Both the position numbers and the translations under genes were made by a program. Positions 1-7,286 of a stretch of DNA of 64,000 bases are shown here, piece after piece. The notes beneath the pieces were generated by a model that was given only the letters and a program-made list of their open reading frames with translations, was not told the origin of the DNA and did no database searches. Source of the DNA: Planktomarina temperata RCA23 (GTDB taxonomy: Bacteria > Pseudomonadota > Alphaproteobacteria > Rhodobacterales > Rhodobacteraceae); the NCBI RefSeq assembly GCF_000738435.1, contig NZ_CP003984.1, forward strand, positions 1,612,001 to 1,676,000, in the 5' to 3' direction. Each line of letters begins with the position of its first letter. Position 1 is the first letter of the stretch.

Positions 1-782
1 ATCGGATGTAGCTTGGCGGTCTTGTGCAAAATACAGGCATAATTGTGCAAGCTCTGCGGCGAAAATTGGCGAATATCACGCATTTGATAGCGCGCATTGT
101 CGCGAAATGCAGCGTTGAACCGGGTGTGAAGTTGGGCCATGGTGCGGCGCGAGCAGGGATGTGCCACATGTGCCGCGCGAAAGAGGCGCTCGGGCGGCAT
201 ACCGCATAGGCCTGCCGCGTTGAGTTGCATGTAGTGATTGAACTTAGCCGGATCAGCCATCTGCACGGGATCGTCTTGCAACGCGCTGAAATCAGCCCAA
301 GCGCCGCGTAAAATTGGGCCGCGTTTCGTGAAAAAATCGGCTTGCTGACAGGGTGCTGTCAGAAAAACATCATCATTGAAATAGATAAATCGGTCGGACA
401 GCCCCGGAATGTTCCAAAGAAAGGTCTCTATGGCCAGGGAGTTGAAAGTTGGCAGGCTCGCGCCATGATTGGCGAATATCTCTGTGTGATCCACCAAGTG
501 AATTTTGGCCTGCAGAGCGACGCTCAGGCGCGACAGATCTGGTGATTGATCATCGACAACAATCCATATTTTGCGCAGCCACGGGGCGTTGTGCTCAAGG
601 GACGAAAGGCAGAGATAAATTTCGCCATTACAGGCCCAGCGATGCGGGTTTGTGGCATTTTCATGGAAAAGATGTGGCGCTGAGCCCATGAAATTCTGGC
701 GTTTTTGCAGGTGCGCCGGGTCCAATCCATCAACCCATGTAATGACCGCATCAATCGGATCGTGCTGGACTTCCTGAACCAT
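1..782 (-). CDS. Stealth-family polysaccharide phosphotransferase, 3' end cut by window edge
   Basis: About 260 codons read on the minus strand from ATG at 782 and run off the left edge without a stop. The start is preceded by AAGGAG nine bases upstream. The N-terminus carries DAVITWVDGLDP, the conserved first block of Stealth proteins, and RFIYFNDDVFL around residue 135 matches the second block with its DD pair. Known Stealth proteins transfer hexose-1-phosphate units in capsule or exopolysaccharide synthesis, probably in the cytoplasm at the inner membrane. No signal peptide is visible. The sugar substrate cannot be read from the sequence, and the C-terminal blocks lie outside the window. 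Confidence 0.85.
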   Translation of the reverse strand, partial: MVQEVQHDPIDAVITWVDGLDPAHLQKRQNFMGSAPHLFHENATNPHRWACNGEIYLCLSSLEHNAPWLRKIWIVVDDQSPDLSRLSVALQAKIHLVDHTEIFANHGASLPTFNSLAIETFLWNIPGLSDRFIYFNDDVFLTAPCQQADFFTKRGPILRGAWADFSALQDDPVQMADPAKFNHYMQLNAAGLCGMPPERLFRAAHVAHPCSRRTMAQLHTRFNAAFRDNARYQMRDIRQFSPQSLHNYACILHKTAKLHP

Positions 783-875
783 GAACGCAGACTCCTTGTT
801 ACGCGCTCAAGGCTAGCGCGCGCGCCGGACAATTGCGAGGGTGGCTTGGTATTTTCATGGCGTGTTTTTCGAAAA

Positions 876-952
876 TGGTGGTCCCGACAGGATTTGAACC
901 TGTGACCCCTCGCTTCGGAGGCGAGTACTCTATCCAGCTGAGCTACGGGACC
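876..952 (-). tRNA. tRNA-Arg (anticodon CCG)
   Basis: The minus strand folds as a full cloverleaf. The acceptor stem GGTCCCG pairs with CGGGACC. The anticodon stem CTCGC/GCGAG holds loop CTCCGAA, and the T arm contains GGTTCAAATCC. The 3' CCA is encoded at 876-878. The anticodon CCG reads the arginine codon CGG. Confidence 0.97.
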
Positions 953-1091
953 ATTTGTCTTTTCAGGCGGAGACAAAGCAGCGCTCGGCGCCTCTACACA
1001 AGCCCTTTCAGGCCTGCTGCGGCTCTCTTACATCAAGCCGCTTGCGCCTTACAACCCATTTTCCGCGGAATTCCCGCATTGCACGACGGAC

Positions 1092-1118
1092 GGCCCCAAA
1101 AATACGTTGATTGGGGCC
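1092..1118 (-). terminator. Possible hairpin downstream of the DUF882 gene
   Basis: Seven-base arms GGCCCCA (1092-1098) and TGGGGCC (1112-1118) are complementary and lie about 80 bases past the stop at 1200. There is no T run after the stem on either strand, so intrinsic termination is doubtful. Between the tRNA and 1200 nothing else was seen except the short palindrome CGCCGTTACGGCG at 1127-1139. Confidence 0.3.
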
Positions 1119-1199
1119 ACCCTCTACGCCGTTACGGCGCACAGCAGCGCTCGGGGGCTGGCGACAGGCCTGCAAGGTGCCAAGAATTGTCGTGTGAAA

Positions 1200-1766
1200 C
1201 TAGCGGCCCCAAAGGCGCTTTTCGCCGCAATCAATATGGACGAAGTTGGAGCGAGAATAGCGGCCAACCCCGCCGGCAGCGCAGGAGGCGGCAGCTCGGG
1301 CCACCTGACGGACAGATTTGCCCTGCATGCGCAGATCCGCTGCTTGCCCCTTCATATGCAGGGAATTTTTAGCCACACCGCGCGAGCGTTTGCGCAGCAG
1401 CGCGTTGGTTTCAGCTGTCCGGTAGCCGGACAGCATGAGGAAGGGGGTGGGGGTGTCGAGCAGCTGTTGCGTGGCTGCGATGATGTCAACGGTGCGTGTG
1501 TCGATGGCGCGGGACCTATCCCTCCGCCAGTCACGCATGAACCAATTCACCTCAGTCAAGGCATCTTTGATATAGTCACCTTCAATCCAATAGATCACAT
1601 CTAAGGATTCGCCCGTCCGCCGTGAATACATTTTCAACCGACGAATATCGCCTGCACCACGTAAGAAACCGGCGGCATTTGAATAGGTTGGCGCCGCGAT
1701 CAAAGCTGTGGCCGCAAAAGCGCCCAGCAATCCACGTCGTGAAATTACGCTCGGTTGGTCTGTCAT
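1200..1766 (-). CDS. DUF882 / YcbK-like peptidase M15 family protein, Tat-exported
   Basis: This 188-residue protein begins with a twin-arginine signal ([14 protein letters not shown]) and a likely cleavage after SNA near residue 31. The mature part has LSGYRT, the [12 protein letters not shown] block with the metal-binding His and Asp, and FVHID near the C-terminus. These are hallmarks of the M15-like DUF882 (YcbK) family, thought to be zinc peptidases acting on peptidoglycan in the periplasm. An upstream ATG at 1805 would add 13 residues, but 1766 gives a normal Tat signal. It is divergent from an L,D-transpeptidase gene, a pairing that supports a cell-wall role. The exact bond cleaved is not known from sequence. 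Confidence 0.85.
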   Translation of the reverse strand: MTDQPSVISRRGLLGAFAATALIAAPTYSNAAGFLRGAGDIRRLKMYSRRTGESLDVIYWIEGDYIKDALTEVNWFMRDWRRDRSRAIDTRTVDIIAATQQLLDTPTPFLMLSGYRTAETNALLRKRSRGVAKNSLHMKGQAADLRMQGKSVRQVARAAASCAAGGVGRYSRSNFVHIDCGEKRLWGR

Positions 1767-2094
1767 TCTTTGTCCCACTTGTGCACCGCGATCCATGCAG
1801 AACACAGCCGCTTATCCCCAGGTGCAAGGCTCATATGACATATTTCCTCCATTTTTGCAAAGCCCAATATAGTTTCAATTCGAACTATTCCAAATTCGGC
1901 GGATTATCGCATGGTTGGCTCTGACGGGCGCGCCTCTATCCGCTGGCCTTGCGATCCGGTGCCCTATCTGGGCTTTGTGCTTTCAGAGTTACAATCTGCA
2001 AAATCTACTGGCTCAATGGGCAAAAGACATTAGACTTTTGCTCCTAAAATGCGCATTTATTGTCACCGTATTCTAACTGAGGGCGCGCCGCGAC
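1767..2094. promoter_or_regulatory. Divergent intergenic region between DUF882 and L,D-transpeptidase genes
   Basis: These 328 bases separate two divergent cell-wall genes and must hold both promoters. No convincing -35/-10 pair, operator or small gene was identified by eye. Confidence 0.4.
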
Positions 2095-3693
2095 ATGATG
2101 GGTCGAATTGATTTCCGTATAGCCAAGGTCTTGGCGAGTGTCTTGGCTGTGTTGTTTAGCACGGAGCTGGCAGCTCAAGCTTTTGGATTTAAGCAATCTT
2201 TGGCCCAATATATAAGTTCTGACCGCAGTATTTCTGGATTTTATCGTGCGCGGGATTATGGCTCGTTTTGGACGGGCCCAACAGAGCAGGAGCGCGCGCG
2301 ATTGGAGGCGCTCATCACGGCCTTTGCTGATGCGGAGATGCACGGTCTGCCGAAAGCGCGGTTCAATGCTGAAACTGTGCTCTCCAAACTGCGGGCGGCC
2401 AATAGTCAAAGTGCTTTGGGTCAGCTCGACGCGGAGCTCACAACGGCGTTTCTGGACTATGCGCGCGCCGTGCAGTCAGGTCTGTTGATCCCCTCAGAGG
2501 TTGATGAGGAAATTGTCCGTAAAGTGCGCTACAGCAAACCGCTTGACCTATTGGCAGGTTTGGAGGCCAGCGATCCGCAGGTTTTTCTCAAATCCTTGCC
2601 ACCGCAAAGCCGCCAATACGTCGGACTTGTCAAAGAAAGACTGCGTTTGGAGCGGCAGGTGACGGCGGGGGGCTGGGGTCAACCTGTGAGTGCCAAGCGT
2701 CTAAAGCCAGAGGAGCAGGGGGCGCAAGTGGTGCTTCTGCGTGATCGCTTAGTCGCCATGGGCTATCTGAGCAGAAGCTATTCCACCACATATGACGACC
2801 CGCTTGCCGCCGCGGTGGCGCGCTTTCAGGCCGATCATGGGCTTGCCGTGACCGGCACGGCCAACAAGCTGACCCTTGAGCAGGTCAATGTTGGGGCCTC
2901 TGATCGCTTGGCATCGGTTTTGGTGGCATTGGAGCGGGAGCGTTGGTTCAATCAACCTTTGGGTGAGCGGCATATCTCCGTGAATTTGACGGATTTCAAG
3001 GCGAAGATCGTCGATTTCGGCAAGGTGACCTTTGAAACCAATTCCGTTGTCGGAGCAGTGGATGATGATCGGCGCAGTCCCGAATTTTCCGACACTATGG
3101 AATATATGATCGTCAACCCGAGCTGGTATGTTCCGCGGTCTATCGTTGTCGGTGAATATTTGCCGATGCTACAAGAGGATGCGGCGTCGGTGGAGTATCT
3201 CGAGCTGCGCGATGATTTGGGCAATGTTGTGCGGCGTGAGGGGCTGGATTTCACAAGTTTCAATGAGGACACCTTCCCCTTCGGCATGCGCCAACCGCCC
3301 AGCCCTGGCAATGCTCTGGGCCTGGTAAAGTTCATGTTCCCCAATCGGCATAATATTTATCTTCACGACACCCCAGCCAAAAACCTATTTGGGCGCGAAG
3401 TGCGTGCCTTCAGCCACGGCTGTATTCGTTTGGCCGATCCGTTTGATTTTGCCTATGCGCTCCTTGCAGCGCAAAGTGACGCGCCGAAGGCTCTCTTTCA
3501 GGAGGCCCTGGATACAGGCGAAGAGGTGCAGATCGATTTAGTGCGCCGCATACCCGTGCATATCTTTTACCGCACGGCGCTGGCGCGGCCGGAAGGCGGA
3601 TTGGAGTTCCGCCCTGATGTCTATGGCCGTGACGCAAAGATTTGGCAGGCTTTGCAAAGCCAAGGGGTGGTTATGGGTGAGATCACAGGATAA
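2095..3693 (+). CDS. L,D-transpeptidase (YcbB/LdtD type)
   Basis: This 532-residue protein starts with an export signal ending near AAQA (ATG at 2095 or 2098). A peptidoglycan-binding-like helical repeat follows at about residues 205-270 (AVARFQADHGLAVTG). The YkuD catalytic domain occupies about 290-460. The active-site motif SHGCIRL places the nucleophile at Cys443, preceded by YLHDTP. The length and domain order match the long LdtD/YcbB class, which makes 3-3 crosslinks between peptide stems in the periplasm. It is divergent from the DUF882 peptidase gene and 29 bases upstream of lpxD, so it may share transcripts with lipid A genes. Confidence 0.93.
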   Translation: MMGRIDFRIAKVLASVLAVLFSTELAAQAFGFKQSLAQYISSDRSISGFYRARDYGSFWTGPTEQERARLEALITAFADAEMHGLPKARFNAETVLSKLRAANSQSALGQLDAELTTAFLDYARAVQSGLLIPSEVDEEIVRKVRYSKPLDLLAGLEASDPQVFLKSLPPQSRQYVGLVKERLRLERQVTAGGWGQPVSAKRLKPEEQGAQVVLLRDRLVAMGYLSRSYSTTYDDPLAAAVARFQADHGLAVTGTANKLTLEQVNVGASDRLASVLVALERERWFNQPLGERHISVNLTDFKAKIVDFGKVTFETNSVVGAVDDDRRSPEFSDTMEYMIVNPSWYVPRSIVVGEYLPMLQEDAASVEYLELRDDLGNVVRREGLDFTSFNEDTFPFGMRQPPSPGNALGLVKFMFPNRHNIYLHDTPAKNLFGREVRAFSHGCIRLADPFDFAYALLAAQSDAPKALFQEALDTGEEVQIDLVRRIPVHIFYRTALARPEGGLEFRPDVYGRDAKIWQALQSQGVVMGEITG

Positions 3694-3722
3694 ACGGGGC
3701 GTGAAGCAAAGGGCGACCGTTC

Positions 3723-4820
3723 ATGAGCGTATGTAATTTACAAGACTTGGCGAAGGCGCTGAACGGACAAGCCGTAGGGGATGTCGCGTTGCAAGTCACG
3801 GGCGCCTGTGAGCCGCAAGATGCGGCAGGGAGCCTCTTGGCGATCGCGACAAGTCAATCCTATGTGGAGCGCTTGCCGCTTGGCCAAGCCCGCATTGCCT
3901 TATTGGCCGAGGGTACCGACTGGCACAGTCTCAACCTTTTGGGCGCAATCCTTGTTCCGCGGCCCCGTTTTGCCATGGTGGGTCTCTCGCAAGCTTTTGA
4001 TCATAGGTGGCGGCCGGGGCCGCCGAGCATTCATCCGCAGGCCTGTGTGGAACCAGGGGCTGAGATTGGCCCCGGCGCGCGGATCGGCGCGTTTTGCCAT
4101 ATCGCGGCGGGGGCGGTGCTGGGCGAGAATGCCTGGCTCGGCAGCCATGTGACCCTTGGAGAAGGCTGCACCATTGGCCCGGAGGCCACATTGATGGCCG
4201 GCGTGCGGATTGGCGCGGAGGTGCGTATCGGCGCAAGGTTCATCGCACACCCGGGGGCGGTGATCGGCGGGGATGGATTTTCTTTTGTGACACCGGAGCG
4301 CTCTGCGATTGAGAATGTGCGCGAGACTCTGGGAGACAGCAAAGGCGCCAAACCGCAAGCCTTTGCCCGCATTCATTCTCTTGGGTCGGTGGTGATTGGC
4401 GATGATGTGGAGCTGGGCGCCAACAGCTGTATTGATCGCGGCACAATCCGCGACACGCAGATTGGCGATGGCTGCAAATTTGATAATTTGGCCCAGATTG
4501 GCCATAATGTAAAAATTGGTAACAATTGTATGATTTGTGCACAGGTCGGGATTGCCGGTTCCTCCGTGCTGGGAAACAATGTGGTTCTCGGCGGGCAAAC
4601 TGGGGTGAGTGACAATCTGTTTATCGGCGATAACGCCATAACGGGCGGCGCGACGAAAGTGCTGAGCAATATCCCCGCGGGGCGCGTGATGTTGGGTTAT
4701 CCCGCGATGAAAATGGAGGCGCAGCTTGAGGTCTACAAAAACTTGCGGCGCCTGCCGCGGATGTTAAAAGACCTAGCGCGGCTTAAAAAGTCACTGCCCG
4801 ACTCTGACAACAGTCCTTAA
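3723..4820 (+). CDS. lpxD: UDP-3-O-acylglucosamine N-acyltransferase
   Basis: LpxD adds the second 3-hydroxyacyl chain, from acyl-ACP, to UDP-3-O-acylglucosamine in lipid A synthesis. The 365 residues show the N-terminal uridine-binding domain, then many hexapeptide repeats of a left-handed beta helix (such as IGPGARIGAF, IGAEVRIGARF). The conserved QIGHNVKIG block holds the expected catalytic His261. Length is close to known LpxD (about 340). It stands apart from the bamA-fabZ-lpxA-lpxB cluster at 27-33 kb and is instead followed within 19 bases by an acyl carrier protein and a ketosynthase. That neighbourhood suggests specialised acyl-chain supply. Confidence 0.95.
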   Translation: MSVCNLQDLAKALNGQAVGDVALQVTGACEPQDAAGSLLAIATSQSYVERLPLGQARIALLAEGTDWHSLNLLGAILVPRPRFAMVGLSQAFDHRWRPGPPSIHPQACVEPGAEIGPGARIGAFCHIAAGAVLGENAWLGSHVTLGEGCTIGPEATLMAGVRIGAEVRIGARFIAHPGAVIGGDGFSFVTPERSAIENVRETLGDSKGAKPQAFARIHSLGSVVIGDDVELGANSCIDRGTIRDTQIGDGCKFDNLAQIGHNVKIGNNCMICAQVGIAGSSVLGNNVVLGGQTGVSDNLFIGDNAITGGATKVLSNIPAGRVMLGYPAMKMEAQLEVYKNLRRLPRMLKDLARLKKSLPDSDNSP

Positions 4821-4839
4821 TGGGCAAAAAGGCGTTCCT

Positions 4840-5097
4840 ATGAGTGTAAAAGACAAGGTCATTCAAATCATTGCTGAGCAAGGTCTGCTGGATGTGGCTG
4901 ATGTGAGCCTAACGGCCACGCTAGAGGAGCTGGGCATTGACAGCCTTGGCGTGGTGGAAAGTATTTTCGCGATCGAAGAAGAATTCGACATCGAAGTGCC
5001 GTTTAATGCCAATGCCCCGCAGGAAAGTGAATTTGATATATCCTCTGTGGCGACCATTATTTCTGCGGTTGAAACCCTTGTTGCGGAGCAGACCTAG
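4840..5097 (+). CDS. Acyl carrier protein, AcpXL-like
   Basis: An 85-residue acidic helical protein with the phosphopantetheine site GIDSLG, the modified serine being Ser35. It differs from housekeeping AcpP (longer, with a PFNANAPQESEFDI stretch). It sits between lpxD and a beta-ketoacyl-ACP synthase, three bases from the latter. Rhizobia use AcpXL to carry very long hydroxylated chains for lipid A beside dedicated ketosynthases. By position this could be the counterpart, but chain length cannot be inferred from the sequence. The housekeeping acpP is not in this window. Confidence 0.85.
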   Translation: MSVKDKVIQIIAEQGLLDVADVSLTATLEELGIDSLGVVESIFAIEEEFDIEVPFNANAPQESEFDISSVATIISAVETLVAEQT

Positions 5098-5100
5098 CCC

Positions 5101-6309
5101 ATGATCCGCGTGGTGATTACAGGGGCTGGGACCATTAATGCTTTGGGTGGATCGGTGTCGGAAACTTTGCAAGCCATGCGCGAAGGACAGCTTGGGATTG
5201 GGCCTTTGCAGATGCGTGACCTGGACAGGTTATCTGTAAAAATCGGTGGGCAAATCAAGGATTTTGATCCTGAAGCGCATTTTGATCGGCAAAAACTGGC
5301 ACTCTATGATCGGGTGACTCAACTGGTGCTTTTGGCCAGTCGCGAGGCGATGGCGCAGTCTGGCTTGGAGATCACGGAGGAGCTGTCGGAAACGACGGGT
5401 GTGGTTCTTGGAACCGCTGCAGGTGGGATGAACACCTGGGATGATAATTTTCGGTCTGTCTATGAAGAGGGCAAAAATAGGGTGCACCCTTTCGTGGTGC
5501 CGAAACTCATGACCAATGCAGCCGCCAGCCATCTGTCGATGGCCCATAATATCAAAGGTCCCTCCTTGACTGTCTCAACCGCCTGCGCCAGCTCAAATCA
5601 CGCGATTGGATTGGCGTTTCATATGGTCCGCAGCGGCATGGCACAGGTGATGCTGGCCGGCGGCGGCGATGCGATGCTGACCTTTGGCGGCATAAAGGCC
5701 TGGGAAGGGCTGCGTGTGATGTCCAAAACCGCTTGCCGGCCCTTTTCCGCCAATAGATCGGGTATGGTTCAAGGAGAGGGGGCAGGGGTCTTCGTGCTTG
5801 AGACCTATGAAGGCGCCAAGGCGCGCGGTGCTGAAATACTCGCGGAACTCATCGGCTTTTCTATGACCTCAGATGCTGGTGATATCGTGATGCCAAACCA
5901 GCAGGGGGCAGTGCGTGCCATCCGCGGAGCGCTCCGCGATGCGTGTCTAGATCCACAAGATATTGGCTATATCAACGCTCACGGCACGGGAACTGCGGCC
6001 AATGACAAGACCGAATGTGCGGCGGTGACGGAGGCTTTCGGCGCCCATGCGCCGGCCTTGATGATGTCATCGACCAAATCCATGCATGGACATTTGATAG
6101 GCGGGACGGGCGCTGTGGAGTTACTTGCATGCCTCATGGCGCTGCGGGACGGGGTAATTGCGCCCACCATTGGCTATGAACAGCCAGACCCCAATTGCGC
6201 GCTTGATGTGGTGCCAAATGTGGCCCGTCAAGCAAAGGTCACGGCGACTTTGTCCAACGCCTTCGCCTTTGGCGGCATGAATGCGGTTCTGGCGTTGAAA
6301 GCGATTTAG
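5101..6309 (+). CDS. Beta-ketoacyl-ACP synthase II-like (KAS)
   Basis: This 402-residue thiolase-fold condensing enzyme extends acyl-ACP with malonyl-ACP. The Cys-His-His triad is intact: Cys162 in STACASSN, His294 in NAHGTGT and His331 in MHGHLIGGTG. The length equals the FabF family. It follows the acyl carrier gene with a three-base gap, so the two are almost certainly co-translated and work together, probably making the acyl chain used by LpxD upstream. A housekeeping fabF elsewhere in the genome is expected, so the symbol is left empty. Confidence 0.92.
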   Translation: MIRVVITGAGTINALGGSVSETLQAMREGQLGIGPLQMRDLDRLSVKIGGQIKDFDPEAHFDRQKLALYDRVTQLVLLASREAMAQSGLEITEELSETTGVVLGTAAGGMNTWDDNFRSVYEEGKNRVHPFVVPKLMTNAAASHLSMAHNIKGPSLTVSTACASSNHAIGLAFHMVRSGMAQVMLAGGGDAMLTFGGIKAWEGLRVMSKTACRPFSANRSGMVQGEGAGVFVLETYEGAKARGAEILAELIGFSMTSDAGDIVMPNQQGAVRAIRGALRDACLDPQDIGYINAHGTGTAANDKTECAAVTEAFGAHAPALMMSSTKSMHGHLIGGTGAVELLACLMALRDGVIAPTIGYEQPDPNCALDVVPNVARQAKVTATLSNAFAFGGMNAVLALKAI

Positions 6310-6322
6310 GGCCTATGCGCAA

Positions 6323-6916
6323 TTAATTACCTATTGTGCCCATCAAGGCCTCATGCCCTGCGGTAAATCCTGTCAAAGATAATGTAAGGCGTTCGGGCTT
6401 CGTTGGGGCCGCGGCGGGAAACATGGTGATGATGGCCTGCGCGCCGGAGCGGTAGCTGTCGAGATCTTCTTCCGTGAGACCGATGCGCGCCACGCAGCCC
6501 ATTTGCACACAGAATGCGAAGGGATATATTTTGGCATTTTCATCATCCACTTGGATGGTCAATTGTTGGGTTAATAGGGTTTCCAAAGGTGTAATGACAT
6601 TGGCTCCGGCAATAACGAGCCCATCCGATTGGACGGGGTTTAAGTTATATTCTGCCACGGGCGAGCCATCGGGGGTATGCATCAATTGAAATAGCTGACA
6701 GGGGTCTTGCGTTTGCTCTGTTTTCAGACAGCGCAGCGTCCAATCCCCAAAGCTGCCTTTGGCATAGTAGTCGCCGATCGCCGGAGTGCTTTCGACAACT
6801 TCACCGGTTGAGAAGTCCTCTGCCGCCGGCATTTGAGCCGTTTGCGCCTGAAGCGCAGTGTGGGACAACAGAAGGTATAGGATCGCGCCAATATAGTTTG
6901 TTACTTTAAACACCAA
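6323..6916 (-). CDS. Invasion-associated locus B (IalB) family protein
   Basis: This 197-residue exported protein starts with a signal peptide ending near ALQAQ. The mature part contains GDWTLRCLKTEQTQDPCQLFQ and FCVQMGCVARIG, the paired-cysteine pattern of the IalB family (named from Bartonella erythrocyte invasion). In free-living roseobacters such proteins are common and their role is unknown, so no virulence meaning should be read into the name. It converges on the ketosynthase gene with 13 bases between stops. The 370 bases upstream hold strong RNA structure described separately. Confidence 0.85.
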   Translation of the reverse strand: MVFKVTNYIGAILYLLLSHTALQAQTAQMPAAEDFSTGEVVESTPAIGDYYAKGSFGDWTLRCLKTEQTQDPCQLFQLMHTPDGSPVAEYNLNPVQSDGLVIAGANVITPLETLLTQQLTIQVDDENAKIYPFAFCVQMGCVARIGLTEEDLDSYRSGAQAIITMFPAAAPTKPERLTLSLTGFTAGHEALMGTIGN

Positions 6917-7015
6917 ATGGTCCTTTCTATCGCACGCAGTATGAACAGTGGTCTTGTCATAATTGTCTTAAAATTTATTCTGATGTGCCAGCCAGCCTCT
7001 GGGAGCGCAACCTGA

Positions 7016-7101
7016 AAAAATTAAAGCAGAGGATTTGTTTCCAAAAACCTCTGCCTTTATTTTTCTCCCTGTCGGGCTTGCCGACTATGGGCAGAGAAAA
7101 A
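7016..7101 (-). promoter_or_regulatory. Candidate attenuator or structured RNA upstream of the ialB-family gene
   Basis: Read on the minus strand, TTTTTCTC (7101-7094) can pair with GAGAAAAA (7067-7060), enclosing a perfect GTCGG/CCGAC hairpin. After it GCAGAGG (7054-7048) pairs with CCTCTGC (7032-7026), followed by TTTAATTTTTT, a terminator-like end. CTCTGCC (7097-7091) is also complementary to GGCAGAG (7055-7049), so an alternative fold would break both stems. The ialB-family start is about 100 bases further on. The stems also form on the plus strand, where CCTCTGC is followed by CTTTATTTTT, so direction is not settled. A stand-alone small RNA is an alternative. Confidence 0.45.
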
Positions 7102-7144
7102 CAAATTATGATTTGGTCGTCAATGAGAATTTTATACCATTTTC

Positions 7145-7173
7145 CAAAAAAACCGCGCCCGAAGGCGCGGTTT
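7145..7173 (-). terminator. Rho-independent terminator with UUCG loop
   Basis: On the minus strand AAACCGCGCC and GGCGCGGTTT form a ten-base stem closed by a TTCG tetraloop and followed by a run of T. It lies about 115 bases after the CorC-like gene stop and would end the minus-strand operon that starts near 11.1 kb. Confidence 0.88.
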
Positions 7174-7286
7174 AGTACAGGGAGGTATGACATGAAGAAA
7201 ACTTCTATCACACCTTGCTTATAACCTCAGTTCCTTAACATTTAGTTCGCACAGGGTGCGGTATTTGCCCTCATTTTGCGCTAGGC
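7174..7286 (-). ncRNA. Possible 3'-UTR small RNA with anti-Shine-Dalgarno stretch
   Basis: Immediately before the UUCG terminator the minus strand reads ATACCTCCCTGTAC, in which CCTCCC is complementary to a Shine-Dalgarno sequence, preceded by a GAAG-TTTT-CTTC hairpin. Rhodobacter small RNAs often use CCUCC loops. The plus strand instead reads as GGGAGG and a ten-codon ORF (MKKTSITPCL) at 7192-7224. The terminator orientation favours the minus-strand reading, but this is inference. Confidence 0.25.

Noticed and set aside
524-976. A 150-residue minus-strand frame over tRNA-Arg
   Set aside because: It reads through a tRNA and out of frame with the Stealth gene.
1127-1139. Palindrome CGCCGTTACGGCG
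   Set aside because: Short, without tail or flanking context; likely part of random GC-rich sequence.
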